A DNA stretch of 64,000 nucleotides from Streptomyces noursei (GCF_016917755.1 NZ_CP070326.1:8432001-8496000); one strand, 5' to 3'; positions 8,357-17,743 are shown, counted from the stretch's first letter. Numbers and translations are program-made. Notes: generated by a model from the letters alone, not told the origin.

Positions 8357-9727
8357 TCACCAGTCGCCGCCTCCACCGTCGAACCCGCCGCCGTCGAACC
8401 CGCCGCCATCGCCGAAACCGCCCGCGAAGTCGGCCGCGTTGAAGTCGGCGCCGGATTCGCTGCCGCCCTCGGGGCCGTTGAAGAACGACGGGGAGTCGGC
8501 GTACGCGCTCGGGGCGCTGAGCACCGAGCCGAGCACGGTCCCGGCGACCATGGCGGTGAGCACACCGCCGCCGCCGAAGTAGCCACCGGCCCACGGCGAG
8601 TAGGCCGGTCCGGCGTCCCAGTAGGGCTGCGGCCCGCCCGGGGTCTGGACGGTGCGGGACATCGGCTCCAGGCCGTCGGCCACGCGGGTGGCGTCGGCGG
8701 CGCAGGCCGGGACCGGGCGCGGGGCACCGCCGGGCGGGGCCCACTGGACGTCCGCGGTGGAGGGGCCGTGCCGCGGGTCGAAGAAGCAGGGCAGTCGACG
8801 CTCGGGCAGCGGGGCGCCGGTGCGGCGGGCGGCCAGCGTGGCCAGCGCGAACCGGCCGTCCTCCAGGGCCTCGGTCACCGGGCGCACGTCCTCGGGGCGG
8901 CGGGCCTCGGCCATCCGCGTCTTGGCGAGGTCGTAGGCGTCCAGGGCGCTGGTGTAGTCGGTGCGCATGGCGTCGGTGGCACCGGGCTCGGACGGGTTGA
9001 AGTCGAGGCGGTCCAGTTCCTCGCCGAAGGCGGTGATGTCCTCGTCGACGACCACCCGCAGGGCGTCCAGCTCGGCGCGCTCCCGCTCCTCACGCTGCTT
9101 CCTGGCGCGGCGCAGGAGGGCGTAGCCGCCCACGCCGCCGGCCACCACCACGGCGCCGCCGATGAGCAGGCCGGTGGCCGAGCCGCCGCCTTCGCCGTCG
9201 TTCCAGGACGAGGGTGCCGCGCCGTGCGCCTGGGCGGCGGCCTGCTGGACGAACTCGGTGACCATGCCCTTGGTGTCGCCCATGTGGGAATGTTGCGCGG
9301 CGAGCTTGAGGTTGGACGCCGCGTTGCGGGGCAGTACCTGTCGGTCGGCGCCGGCGTTGAAGCCGTTGGCGCCGATGTGGACGGCGTAGACGCCGGTGAT
9401 GCCGACCTTGGTGCGCAGGTCCCGCATCAGGGTCGGCCGGGGGAATTCGGGGGTGTCCGGCAGGACGGCGACGAAGACCGGCTTGTCGGCGTTCCGTATC
9501 TTCTCCGCGAGGGCGTTGCGGTCGGCGTCCGGGAACTGGTCGCGGACCCGCGGATCGACGTACACCGGGCTCTTCTTGAGCGCCTCGGCGACGGTGTCGA
9601 GGCCGGTGCCTGCGGCGTGGGCGGGCTGCGGCAGGCCAGCCCCGACGAGCAGCACCAGGGCCGCCAATAGCAGGCCGGTCAGGAGTCTGGGCAGAGCGCC
9701 GGGCGATGGCCGGCGAAGGGCGGACAT
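8357..9727 (-). CDS. Secreted/membrane TPM-domain-like protein with Gly-rich tail
   Basis: The product is 456 aa. The ATG at 9727 gives a good signal peptide (LLTGLLLAALVLLVGAGLPQPAHA); AGGAG lies 12 nt upstream, a slightly long spacing. A TPM-like alpha/beta domain follows (residues about 35-165), then a transmembrane helix (GLLIGGAVVVAGGVGGYALL), a charged coiled-coil-like region rich in Arg/Glu, a Cys-containing segment and a tail with repeated GGGFDGGGFDGGGGDW. Actinobacterial TPM proteins commonly end in such Gly-rich tails. A role in membrane quality control or photosystem-type repair is known only for distant relatives. It converges closely (14 nt) with the ATPase gene. Confidence 0.72.
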   Translation of the reverse strand: MSALRRPSPGALPRLLTGLLLAALVLLVGAGLPQPAHAAGTGLDTVAEALKKSPVYVDPRVRDQFPDADRNALAEKIRNADKPVFVAVLPDTPEFPRPTLMRDLRTKVGITGVYAVHIGANGFNAGADRQVLPRNAASNLKLAAQHSHMGDTKGMVTEFVQQAAAQAHGAAPSSWNDGEGGGSATGLLIGGAVVVAGGVGGYALLRRARKQREERERAELDALRVVVDEDITAFGEELDRLDFNPSEPGATDAMRTDYTSALDAYDLAKTRMAEARRPEDVRPVTEALEDGRFALATLAARRTGAPLPERRLPCFFDPRHGPSTADVQWAPPGGAPRPVPACAADATRVADGLEPMSRTVQTPGGPQPYWDAGPAYSPWAGGYFGGGGVLTAMVAGTVLGSVLSAPSAYADSPSFFNGPEGGSESGADFNAADFAGGFGDGGGFDGGGFDGGGGDW

Positions 9728-9821
9728 AGGGCTGATCTTCTCCTCAACATCATGGTGATACAGGGGACATGGGCAAGAGGTGACGTACCGGTGCCGGTGC
9801 TCGCCGCGCGATGCGCTGCGG

Positions 9822-11330
9822 CTAACCGTACGAGAGATCGGAGCACGGGTCGTCGGCGGCGGAGCGTGTGGCGCCGCCCGCGCTTCCCGACGGGGTGGTC
9901 GGGGCGCCGGCGCCGAGGGCGGGCCGGTCGGCGTAGTCCCGGCCGAGGGTGACGCGGACGCCGGGGGCGGCGGCCTGTCGGAGGACCGCACCGGGGAAGT
10001 ACCGGGCGACGGTCCGGGCGGGCTCCTGCCGGCCGGGGCCGTATCCGATGACGGTGGTGGTGCGCTGCTGACCGGCGGCGGTGGCGGTGCGGGTGACGTC
10101 GAAGCCGGCCGCGCGCAGTTCGGCGGCGGCGTGCGCGGCGAGCCCGGGGACGGTGGTGCCGTTGTAGACCGCGACGCCGATGCCGGCCACGGGCGGTGCG
10201 GCGTCCGGCGTCGGGACGGGCGGCGGGGCCTTGCCGTCGTCCGGGGCGCCGGTGCCGCCGGCGGCCCGGCCGTCCACGGCGCGGTCGGCACGCAGCCCGG
10301 CCCACAGCTCGTCGGCGTCCGGGTGGACGATCGCGACCCGGGCGCCCTGGTAGCGCCAGGGCAGGGTCCGGAACGTGGTGTCGTGCAGGTCGACGTCCCG
10401 CATCGACAGGGCGAAGGCCAGGAGCCGGTCCGCGGAGCCCAGTCCGGGGTCCACGGTCAGGGCCGCGGTGGCCGCCCGGGCCAACGGGAGCAGCGCGGAC
10501 GGGTTCATGCCGTGGGACCTGACCTTCTTGATCAGCGCGGCGGTGAACGCCTGCTGTCGCTTGATCCTGCCGATGTCGGAGCCGTCCCCGATGCCGTGTC
10601 GGAGGCGTACGTAGTCCAGCGCCCGCTGACCGGAGACGGTCTGCGGGCCCCGGGCGAAGACCAGCCCGCCGCGGGCCCCGCGGTTCGGGTCGAGGTCCCC
10701 CTGGTAGACGTCCTGGGGCAGGCAGACGGGCACCCCGCCGACGGCCGTGGTCAGCGCGGCGAAGCCCGCGAAGTCGACGACGACGGTGTGGTCCACCCGC
10801 AGCCCGGTGAGCTGCTCCACGGTGTTCTGGGTGCAGGCGGGGTTGCCCTTGGTCGTGCGGCCCACGGTGAACGCGGAGTTGAACATCGCGTCGGACTGCG
10901 TCGGGGTCCATCGGCCGTCGGGCAGCCGGCACGGCGGGATCTCCACCAGGGTGTCCCGGGGGAAGGACACCGCGAGCGCGTGCCGGCCGTCGCCGTAGAC
11001 GTGCAGCAGGAACGCGGTGTCCGAGCGCCCCACGTCGCCCTCCCCGCCGCCGAGTCGGCGGTTGCCGCCGGCCCGCGAGTCGGAGCCGATCACCAGGACG
11101 TTGCTGCCGCCGCCCGCGGCGGGCCGGTTCGCGCTGAGGCCGTCCGCGCCGAAGGTGTTGATGTCGCCGTTGAGCTGGAGGTAGACCCAGCCCGCGCCGG
11201 CGATCAGCAGCACCAGGAGCGAGAGGGTCAGCGCGGCCGCCGCCCGGATCCCGCCGAGCCCGCGCCGCCCCTCTCCGGCGGCTCCGTCCCCGCCCCCGTG
11301 TGCGGCGCCTGCGGTGTGGCTGCGTGTCAC
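9822..11330 (-). CDS. LytR-CpsA-Psr (LCP) family cell-wall glycopolymer ligase with LytR_C domain
   Basis: This 502-aa protein has a short cytoplasmic N-terminus, one membrane helix (about 30-50) and an extracytoplasmic LCP domain with the expected residues: IGSDSR at 81-86, RSDT at 102-105, SFPRDT at 122-127 and the later DYVRLRHG. A Pro/Ala linker leads to a C-terminal LytR_C domain (VAVYNGTTVPGLA onward). LCP enzymes transfer polyprenyl-phosphate-linked polymers such as teichoic acids or arabinogalactan to peptidoglycan. A second, non-LCP enzyme identity is unlikely because all active-site arginines are present. Confidence 0.9.
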   Translation of the reverse strand: MTRSHTAGAAHGGGDGAAGEGRRGLGGIRAAAALTLSLLVLLIAGAGWVYLQLNGDINTFGADGLSANRPAAGGGSNVLVIGSDSRAGGNRRLGGGEGDVGRSDTAFLLHVYGDGRHALAVSFPRDTLVEIPPCRLPDGRWTPTQSDAMFNSAFTVGRTTKGNPACTQNTVEQLTGLRVDHTVVVDFAGFAALTTAVGGVPVCLPQDVYQGDLDPNRGARGGLVFARGPQTVSGQRALDYVRLRHGIGDGSDIGRIKRQQAFTAALIKKVRSHGMNPSALLPLARAATAALTVDPGLGSADRLLAFALSMRDVDLHDTTFRTLPWRYQGARVAIVHPDADELWAGLRADRAVDGRAAGGTGAPDDGKAPPPVPTPDAAPPVAGIGVAVYNGTTVPGLAAHAAAELRAAGFDVTRTATAAGQQRTTTVIGYGPGRQEPARTVARYFPGAVLRQAAAPGVRVTLGRDYADRPALGAGAPTTPSGSAGGATRSAADDPCSDLSYG

Positions 11331-11486
11331 GTGTGCACCCTCGTCCGTGCGTTTTCCTGCCGGCAGAAGGCTCTCCCCCGCCCAGGGTTATACAGTTGCG
11401 CAATGTAGCAAGTGATACCCGCGGCCGGAGCCACGCGACCGGGCGCAGAAACCGACCGTGGTGACAACGAGAGAAGGGTGGCAGCG

Positions 11487-11822
11487 ATGCTGCGCAACGG
11501 ACTGGAACCCTGGCATCTGCTGGTCGTGGCGCTCGTGGTGATCCTCCTCTTCGGCTCCAAGAAGCTGCCGGACACCGCCCGTGCGCTGGGCAAGTCGCTG
11601 CGCATCCTCAAGAGCGAGACCAAGGCGATGAAGGACGACGACGGGACGCCGCCCACCACCACGTATGCGCACGGCCCGCAGGAGCCGGTGGAGGCACCGC
11701 GCACACTGCACCCGGCACCCGGCGCTCCCGCCACCGCCGGGGCGACGTCCGGAGGCGTCACCTCCGAGCACCCGGCCGCCGCCCGTACGGACCGGGAGGC
11801 CGGGCCGAACCCGGCACCGTGA
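11487..11822 (+). CDS. tatA: TatA/TatE-type twin-arginine translocase subunit
   Basis: The product is 111 aa. Residues 1-22 hold the short N-terminal membrane helix ([14 protein letters not shown]), then [23 protein letters not shown], the FG hinge plus amphipathic helix that defines TatA (cited in two overlapping parts), and then a disordered Pro/Ala-rich tail. The ATG at 11487 is chosen because it puts this helix at the extreme N-terminus as in all TatA proteins. It is not next to tatC, so it is probably an additional paralogue of the main Tat operon. Confidence 0.88.
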   Translation: MLRNGLEPWHLLVVALVVILLFGSKKLPDTARALGKSLRILKSETKAMKDDDGTPPTTTYAHGPQEPVEAPRTLHPAPGAPATAGATSGGVTSEHPAAARTDREAGPNPAP

Positions 11823-11926
11823 GGCGGGGCGGCAGCGGACGCCCGACACCGGATGCGGTGCGCGCCAACTCCCCCTCGGGGGACCGCCCCTCAAGGGTCC
11901 ACCCTGCGCGCGGAGTTGGCCCCGCT

Positions 11927-12178
11927 TCACGGACTCACCCCGTCGAAGCCGTACCGCAGCGGCTCGCTCTTCACCTTCAGGTCGCGGCGGTAGATGTGCA
12001 GCGCCGCGACCTGCATGCCGTCCGGGGCGTTCTCGACCCGGCAGGGGTGGCTCACCTGCAGCACGCTCGGCCGGCCGGTCAGGCGCAACCGCACCCCGTC
12101 GGCGGGCCCGCCGAAGAGCACCGCCGTCTCCCACGGCTCCACGTCCGCCATGCCCCGCATCGCCTTCATGTCATCCAT
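11927..12178 (-). CDS. Small conserved-looking hypothetical protein
   Basis: The product is about 83 aa, beginning MDDMKAMRG; a GTG at 12187 and further ATGs at 12169 and 12160 are alternative starts and none has a strong ribosome-binding site. The sequence has alternating hydrophobic residues (AVLFGGPADGVRLRL, VAALHIYRRDL) typical of a small all-beta fold and one Cys. I know of no function. It is convergent with tatA and divergent from the membrane protein at 12335. Codon-position GC bias supports it as a real gene. Confidence 0.6.
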   Translation of the reverse strand: MDDMKAMRGMADVEPWETAVLFGGPADGVRLRLTGRPSVLQVSHPCRVENAPDGMQVAALHIYRRDLKVKSEPLRYGFDGVSP

Positions 12179-12334
12179 GAGCAACACTTTAGGGATTGCG
12201 CAATCAGGGAACCATCAAGAGGTGCGCCGCGTTGTCCGGACAGTGGCCCGACATCGCCCTCGTCCGGGCCGCGCGGCCCCGCACCGGACCGGACCGTCGG
12301 GCAACCTTGACTCTCGACCCATCGGGGAAGACAC

Positions 12335-13153
12335 GTGCACCAGAACGACCGCTTACAGGCACCGGACACCACCGCATTCGAGCGCACCGTGGACCAGGCC
12401 CTGAGCTCCCCGGAGATCAGGGCGGCGCTGTCGCAGACGGCCGGTTCGCTCAATGCCGAGCAGCTGCGCAGCGCGGCGCTCGGGGCGCGCGACACCCTCG
12501 CCGCCACCGCGACCACCGAGTACCGCGAGCTCGTCCGGCAGCGCGCCGCCGCGGCCGACGCCCCGCGGCCGGTGCCGCCCCCGCGCGCCGCCGGGACGTC
12601 GTCCCGGAGCGGCGGGGTGCTGCCCGCACTGGGAGTGCTGGTGCCCGGCCTGGCCGCCACCGCCGCGGTCGTCTTCCTGCTGTTCGGCTTCGGGCTGCAC
12701 ACGGTGGCCACGTCGTCCCGGCTCGCCGACGAACTGCTCACGGCGGGCTGGACGTCCGCCGGGGTCGCCGGCGTGGCGGTCCTGATCGGGCTGGTCTGGA
12801 TGCTGGTGACGGCCTCACGCAACCGTGCGGCGGCCGACGCCCGGACGCCCGCCGGGGCCGATCCGAACGTCGCGCGGGCGCACGAAGCCTGGCAACTGGC
12901 CCTGCTGGAGCGGGGGATCATGCCGTTCCTGCTCGGTCGGCTCGATACCGCGACCAGCGGCGGCAGACCCCTCGGGCGACCGGCGCTCCCCCGCCCGGCC
13001 ACGGCCGGGGTGGCCGGCGGCGCGGGCGAGGCCCGTCCGACACCGGCCGACGGCCGCGGCTTCAGCTCTCCCGACTACGCCGCCCCGGACTTCACCGCAC
13101 CCGACTTCGGCAGCCCGGGCTTCTCCGGGCCGACGGCGCCCGGGGCGCCCTGA
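12335..13153 (+). CDS. Two-helix membrane protein with PDF-rich C-terminal repeats
   Basis: This 272-aa protein starts with GTG at 12335, with GGGGAAG 4 nt upstream. Residues 1-85 are a soluble, helical, Ala-rich domain. Two membrane helices follow (ALGVLVPGLAATAAVVFLLF and AGVAGVAVLIGLVWMLV), then a cytoplasmic helix containing HEAWQLALLERGIMPFL. The tail repeats short Pro-Asp-aromatic units (SPDYAAPDFTAPDFGSPGF). It resembles hypothetical membrane proteins seen across Streptomyces, and no enzymatic motif is present. It is probably monocistronic. Confidence 0.72.
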   Translation: MHQNDRLQAPDTTAFERTVDQALSSPEIRAALSQTAGSLNAEQLRSAALGARDTLAATATTEYRELVRQRAAAADAPRPVPPPRAAGTSSRSGGVLPALGVLVPGLAATAAVVFLLFGFGLHTVATSSRLADELLTAGWTSAGVAGVAVLIGLVWMLVTASRNRAAADARTPAGADPNVARAHEAWQLALLERGIMPFLLGRLDTATSGGRPLGRPALPRPATAGVAGGAGEARPTPADGRGFSSPDYAAPDFTAPDFGSPGFSGPTAPGAP

Positions 13154-13265
13154 CCGGGGCCGTCGAGGCACCCCCTCGGCGGCGCCGGCACCGTCCGGCT
13201 ACGCCCACGGCCGCCGATCCGCGGCCCTCCCGACACCGGCGGCCGGGAGCGCGCGGACCGGGAAC

Positions 13266-13847
13266 TCACAGATGCGCGGCGATGATGGGCATCAGATCCT
13301 CGAAGGTGCGGCCGTGCGCGGGCGCGCCGAGCGCCGTCATCTCCCAACCGCCGTCCGACCGGAAGACCTTGGCCATGATCTGGGCGGTGTGCGAGCCGCC
13401 GCCGGAGAGGGAGTAGCGGGCCAGCTCCTGGCCGTTGGTCTCGTCCAGCAGCCGGCAGAAGGCGTTCTCCACCTCCTGGAAGGTCTGCCCGGTGAAGGAG
13501 TTGACGGTGAAGACGATCTGGTCGACATGGACCGGCACGCGCGCCAGGTCCACCAGGATCGACTCGTCGTCGCCCCCCTGGCCGGCGCCACCGACGAGGT
13601 TGTCGCCGGTGTGGCGCACCGAGCCGTCGTCGCTCACGAGGTGGTTGAAGAAGACGACGTCGACGGGCTGCTGGCCGGCGAAGAGCACCGCCGAGGCGTC
13701 GAGGTCGATCTCCCGGGCGGTGAGCCGGGCGAGAAAGCCCTTGCGGCGCGCGGCCTGCCAGCCCAGGCCCATCCGGACCACGCTCAGCGCGCCGCCGTCG
13801 GACTTGCTCAGGCTGACCTTCTGGCCCTTGCTCAAGTTCACACTCAT
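13266..13847 (-). CDS. TerD-family stress/tellurite-resistance protein
   Basis: The product is 193 aa when started at the ATG at 13847 (MSVNLSKGQKVSL); an ATG 12 nt upstream (13859, GGAG 8 nt before it) is equally possible. TerD hallmarks are visible: NLSKGQKVSLSKS at the N-terminus, IDLDASAVLF, VFFNHLVSDDGSVRHTGDN, DDESILVDLARVP, then IVFTVNSFTGQTF and RYSLSGGG. These acidic loops form the two Ca2+ sites in characterised TerD proteins. Family members act in envelope and stress responses. No other ter genes lie next to it. Confidence 0.9.
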   Translation of the reverse strand: MSVNLSKGQKVSLSKSDGGALSVVRMGLGWQAARRKGFLARLTAREIDLDASAVLFAGQQPVDVVFFNHLVSDDGSVRHTGDNLVGGAGQGGDDESILVDLARVPVHVDQIVFTVNSFTGQTFQEVENAFCRLLDETNGQELARYSLSGGGSHTAQIMAKVFRSDGGWEMTALGAPAHGRTFEDLMPIIAAHL

Positions 13848-13994
13848 CTGATTCCCCATATGTCGGTCTCCAGTGGAAACGGATGCACCGGCACGGCAGT
13901 TCCGGCTTCCGCCGACCAATCCGCAGGTCGGCTCGCGGGAGGGGCCGACACCGCGGCCCGGAGGCCGCCGCCGGCCGCCGGACCGGGCACCCGT

Positions 13995-14261
13995 TCAGTT
14001 CCGGGAGTTGCCGAACAGCAACCGGTAGACGATGAGCAGGACCAGGGCACCGGCGACGGCCGCGACCCAGGTGGCGAGGTCGAAGAAGTTGTGCGCGATC
14101 GGCCGGTGCAGGAACTTCGCCGACAGCCAGCCGCCGATGAACGAACCGGCGATGCCGATGAGCGTGGTGCCCACCAGACCGCCCGGATCGCGTCCGGGAA
14201 GCAGGAACTTGGCTATCGCCCCGGCCAGGAGCCCGAGCACGATCCAGCTGATGATGCCCAC
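13995..14261 (-). CDS. GlsB/YeaQ/YmgE-type small membrane stress protein
   Basis: The product is 88 aa, started at the GTG at 14261 with AGGAGAGGA upstream. It has three hydrophobic segments. The first (GIISWIVLGLLAGAIAKFLLPG) and the second (VGTTLIGIAGSFIGGWL) carry the glycine patterns of the transglycosylase-associated / GlsB family. Members are integral membrane proteins of about 85 aa linked to general stress; the molecular role is unclear. A weakly related start further upstream would add a non-conserved Arg-rich stretch and is rejected. Confidence 0.87.
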   Translation of the reverse strand: MGIISWIVLGLLAGAIAKFLLPGRDPGGLVGTTLIGIAGSFIGGWLSAKFLHRPIAHNFFDLATWVAAVAGALVLLIVYRLLFGNSRN

Positions 14262-14380
14262 GGGACATCCTCTCCTCGGTCGTTGTCCACGGCGGTCGCC
14301 GTCCACGGCCCTCGCCGCGTAACGGACGTCGCTCTCCAAGGACGCCCTGATGACGACCGCCGTTGCGTACGGACCGAAAA

Positions 14381-14396
14381 TCTACATCACTGTAGA
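14381..14396. promoter_or_regulatory. Palindromic candidate operator upstream of alcohol dehydrogenase
   Basis: TCTACATCACTGTAGA is a perfect 6-bp inverted repeat with a 4-bp centre. It lies about 80 bp before the dehydrogenase start, in a locally AT-richer stretch between two divergent genes. TACA/TGTA arms are used by BlaI/CopY-type and some other winged-helix repressors. Which regulator binds here is not known. Confidence 0.4.
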
Positions 14397-14473
14397 AGTT
14401 GGTTGGGCACGAACGAGCCAGGGCGGTCCGCGCAGCGTTTGCCCGGGTGACGGGCGGGCGGGACGCTGGAGGC

Positions 14474-15520
14474 ATGGCGTGCGCCGCGCTCCCGGAGACG
14501 CTGTCCGGGTGGGCCGTCGAGCGGCCGGGGCCGATTGCCTCCGGGCCGCTGACGGCGGTGCGCCGGCCCGTTCCGGAGCCGGGGCCCGGGGACCTGCTGG
14601 TGAGGGTGGAGGCTTGCGGTGTCTGTCGTACGGATCTGCATCTCGCTGAGGGTGATCTTCCATCGCACCGGCCGGCGACCATACCGGGACACGAGATCGT
14701 GGGCCGGGTGGCTGCCGCGGGTGCGGCGGTGACGCGGTTCCGGACCGGCGACCGGGTGGGCGGGGCCTGGCTGCGCGCCACCTGCGGGGAGTGCCGGTAC
14801 TGCCGGGCCGGCGCCGAGAACCTCTGCCCCGTCTCGCGGTACACCGGGTGGGACGCGGACGGCGGATTCGCGGACCTGACGCTGCTCGCGGCGGACTACG
14901 CCTACCCGCTGCCGGAGTCGCAGGACGCGGCGACGCTGGCGCCGCTGCTCTGCGCGGGGATCATCGGCTACCGGGCGCTGCGGCGGTGCGCGCTGCCACC
15001 GGGCGGGCGGCTGGGCATCTACGGCTTCGGTGGCTCGGCACACCTGGCCGCGCAGGTCGCGGTGGCCGAAGGGGCCCGGTTGCACGTGCTCACCCGATCC
15101 GCGCGGGCCCGTCAACTGGCGCGCGAACTGGGCGCGGTGTCCACCGGCGACGCCTACGACCGCCCGCCCGAGCCGCTGGACTCCGCCATCCTCTTCGCAC
15201 CGGTGGGCGAGCTGGTGCCGGTGGCACTGGCGGCGCTGGACCGCTCCGGGACACTCGCCGTCGCCGGCATCCACCTCACCGACATCCCCCCGCTCACCTA
15301 CCAGGAACACCTCTTCTACGAGCGGAACCTGTGCAGCGTGACGGCGAACACCCGGCGCGACGGGCGGGAGTTCCTGGAGACCGCGGCACGGATCGGGATC
15401 CGCGTGACCACCACGCCGTATCCCCTGGGCCGGGCCCCCGAGGCGCTCGGCGACCTGGCGGGCGACCGGGTCCAGGGGGCCGCGGTGCTGCTGCCCGACC
15501 CGGACTTCAGTCCGTCGTGA
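14474..15520 (+). CDS. Zinc-dependent alcohol dehydrogenase (MDR superfamily)
   Basis: This 348-aa protein has the MDR GroES-like domain with catalytic-zinc ligands Cys48 (in ACGVCRTD) and His73/Glu74 (GHEIVG), and a structural zinc lobe with cysteines 104, 107, 110 and 118. A Rossmann domain follows with [12 protein letters not shown]. The NAD-binding glycine motif is slightly atypical. The probable reaction is oxidation of an alcohol or reduction of an aldehyde. The start at 14474 has GGAGG immediately before it (spacing too short), so a leaderless GTG at 14447 remains possible. The palindrome at 14381 may control it. Its 3' end overlaps the convergent YjbR gene by 14 bp. Confidence 0.85.
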   Translation: MACAALPETLSGWAVERPGPIASGPLTAVRRPVPEPGPGDLLVRVEACGVCRTDLHLAEGDLPSHRPATIPGHEIVGRVAAAGAAVTRFRTGDRVGGAWLRATCGECRYCRAGAENLCPVSRYTGWDADGGFADLTLLAADYAYPLPESQDAATLAPLLCAGIIGYRALRRCALPPGGRLGIYGFGGSAHLAAQVAVAEGARLHVLTRSARARQLARELGAVSTGDAYDRPPEPLDSAILFAPVGELVPVALAALDRSGTLAVAGIHLTDIPPLTYQEHLFYERNLCSVTANTRRDGREFLETAARIGIRVTTTPYPLGRAPEALGDLAGDRVQGAAVLLPDPDFSPS

Positions 15521-15872
15521 GATAGGCCGCGACGAGGTCAGCGGGGGCCGCCTGCTTCCAGGAGTCGACGAGGATGTCGCGGAGTTCGTCGAGGTCGTCG
15601 AGGGCGGCCAGGCGCACCCGGACCCAGTTCGAACCCGCCTCGTGGGGCGGCACCCAGAACTTCTCCGGCTCCGCCGCGATCAGTTCGCCCCGCTCGTGCA
15701 TCGGGCACCGCACGGCGAACGAGGTCTCGTCGTCCGGCACGGTGATGAACATCTTCCCGGCGACCCGGAAGGTGGGCATCCCCCAAGCCTGCTTCTCCGC
15801 GGTCTGCGGAAGGGCGAGCGCGATGCGGCGGACGTCGTCGGAGTCGGGCGTGGAGCCGGATACGGGGGTCAC
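15507..15872 (-). CDS. MmcQ/YjbR-family protein
   Basis: The product is about 121 aa when started at the GTG at 15872. Family features are [22 protein letters not shown] near the start (cited in part), the [15 protein letters not shown] strand and the GSNWVRVRL segment, all typical of the MmcQ/YjbR fold (a CyaY-like alpha/beta domain of about 110-120 aa). Members were first described as DNA-binding-like proteins, but no general function is established. The start is uncertain because no good ribosome-binding site is seen. The end overlaps that of the dehydrogenase. Confidence 0.8.
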   Translation of the reverse strand: MTPVSGSTPDSDDVRRIALALPQTAEKQAWGMPTFRVAGKMFITVPDDETSFAVRCPMHERGELIAAEPEKFWVPPHEAGSNWVRVRLAALDDLDELRDILVDSWKQAAPADLVAAYLTTD

Positions 15873-15990
15873 GGCACCAGCGTACGGTGCGATGATCTCC
15901 ACGCGGGACGCACCGGACCGCCGGAGCGGGGCACCGCGCCGGGGCACCGCGCCGGCGCCCCGCGCTCCCCGCTCCCCGGGCCGTCGGGGC

Positions 15991-17451
15991 TCACCAGGGG
16001 GACGGTGCGTAGTCCTTGAGGAAGCAGCCGTGGACGTCCTCGCCCTGCTCGCCGCGGACGATCGGGTCGTAGACCCGGGCCGCGCCGTCCACCAGGTCGA
16101 GCGGGGCGTGGAAGCCCTCGTCGGCCAGGCGCATCTTGTCCGGGTGCGGGCGCTCGTCGGTGATCCAGCCCGTGTCGACCGCGGTCATCAGGATGCCGTC
16201 GGTCTCCAGCATCTCGCGGGCGCTGGTGCGGGTGAGCATGTTGAGCGCGGCCTTGGCCATGTTGGTGTGCGGGTGGCCCGGACCCTTGTAGCCGCGGCTG
16301 AACTGGCCTTCCATCGCGGAGACGTTCACCACGTACTTACGGCGCGCACGGGAAGCCGCCATCGCCGGGCGCAACTTGCTGACCAGCAGGAACGGCGCGG
16401 TCATATTGCAGAGCTGGACCTCCAGCAGCTCGACCGGGTCGACCTCGTCCACCGTGTGGATCCAGCTGTTGGTCGCGTGCAGGTCCGGCACCAGGCCGCC
16501 GGCGTCGATCGCGGTGCCCGCCTCGATCCGGGCGGGCGAGGCGGAGCCGCTGGTCAGCGCGAGGGCGGTGAGGTTCTCCGCGGTCAGCTCGGTCGCCCCG
16601 CCGGGTGCCACGGCGGGCAGCGCGGGGGCACCGCTGCCGAAGCGGCCCAGGACGACGGAGGTCGGCAGCTCTCCGGCGGGCAGCGGCGCCGACTCGGCCT
16701 CGATCAGCCTGCCGTACGCCTCGGGCGAGCGGCGCACGGTCTGCGCGGCGTTGTTGATCAGGATGTCCAACGGGCCCTCGGCGCCGACCGTCTCGGCGAG
16801 CGAGAGGACCTGCGACGGGTCGCGGAGGTCGATGCCGACGATCTTCAGACGGTGCAGCCACTCCGCGCTGTCCGGCATCGCCGTGAAGCGCCGGATCGCG
16901 TCGTTGGGGAAGCGGGTGGTGATGGTGGTGTGGGCACCGTCCCGCAGCAACCGGAGCGCGATGTACATGCCGATCTTGGCCCGGCCGCCGGTGAGCAGCG
17001 CCCGCCGCCCCGTGAGGTCCGTACGGGCCTCACGGCGGGCCCGGTTCTCGTGGGCGCAGGACGGGCACAGCTGGTGGTAGAAGGCGTCGACCTCGACGTA
17101 GCGGCTCTTGCAGACGTAGCAGCTGCGGGGGCGCTGCAGGATGCCGGCGTACTCCGTGCTCACCGAGCTGGCCAGGGCGCGGCCCATGGTCTCGTCGTCG
17201 ATGCGGTCGGCGGCGCCGGTGGCGGTGGCCTCGGTGACCGCCTTGTCGTGGGCGGTCTTGGCGGACCGGCGCTCCTGCCGGCGGCGGCGCTTGACCTCGC
17301 GGAAGATGCCGGCGGTGGCCCGCCGTATGGTGATCGCGTCGGGGTGGTCCACCGGCAGCTCGTCCAGTTCCTCCAGGACGCTCAGGCAGATCGCCATCCG
17401 CTCCGCGTCGATTCCGGCGCCCTCGGCCCGGCCTTCTTCGATCACCGTCAT
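15991..17451 (-). CDS. SDR-fold protein with N-terminal zinc ribbon and no catalytic tyrosine
   Basis: This 486-aa protein is much longer than a classical SDR (about 250 aa). Residues 1-105 are helical and very basic (REVKRRRRQERRSAK). Residues 111-132 hold a zinc ribbon with CxxC pairs Cys111/Cys114 and Cys129/Cys132. A Rossmann SDR domain follows: TGGRAKIG at 154-161, NNAAQ at 233-237 and VNVSAM with Ser378. At the YxxxK position the sequence is T396-N-M-A-K400, so the catalytic Tyr is missing while Lys is kept. An insertion (about 250-320) widens the substrate region. It may bind a nucleotide or RNA without classical dehydrogenase activity. The product is unassigned. Confidence 0.8.
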   Translation of the reverse strand: MTVIEEGRAEGAGIDAERMAICLSVLEELDELPVDHPDAITIRRATAGIFREVKRRRRQERRSAKTAHDKAVTEATATGAADRIDDETMGRALASSVSTEYAGILQRPRSCYVCKSRYVEVDAFYHQLCPSCAHENRARREARTDLTGRRALLTGGRAKIGMYIALRLLRDGAHTTITTRFPNDAIRRFTAMPDSAEWLHRLKIVGIDLRDPSQVLSLAETVGAEGPLDILINNAAQTVRRSPEAYGRLIEAESAPLPAGELPTSVVLGRFGSGAPALPAVAPGGATELTAENLTALALTSGSASPARIEAGTAIDAGGLVPDLHATNSWIHTVDEVDPVELLEVQLCNMTAPFLLVSKLRPAMAASRARRKYVVNVSAMEGQFSRGYKGPGHPHTNMAKAALNMLTRTSAREMLETDGILMTAVDTGWITDERPHPDKMRLADEGFHAPLDLVDGAARVYDPIVRGEQGEDVHGCFLKDYAPSPW

Positions 17452-17743
17452 CGCCGCTGCCGCTTTCCTGGATCGTTCGGTCTCTCGGGGCCTTGGGCCC
17501 TCGGGACCGCATGTTCGAGCTTCGGCGGAACTTTACTTGACTTCCGCGCCCCCGCCCAAAGACGGGGATCACACCCCCGGTCGGCGGACCGTCCCGCGGG
17601 TTCCCGTCCCGCGGCACCGCACGGCCGGGCGCACGCGGCCTCCCCGCCCCCTGCGGGCCGAGCCGTGTCACGGCCGGCCGGGCTGTCTCGTCCCAGGTGA
17701 CGAAAACAGCTTCGGGAATCCGGAAGGCGCTGGTCATGCGAGT

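Noticed and set aside
17525-17547. GCGGAA...TTCCGC inverted repeat upstream of the zinc-ribbon SDR
   Set aside because: Six-bp arms with an 11-bp spacer are expected by chance in this composition, and no regulator is nearby.
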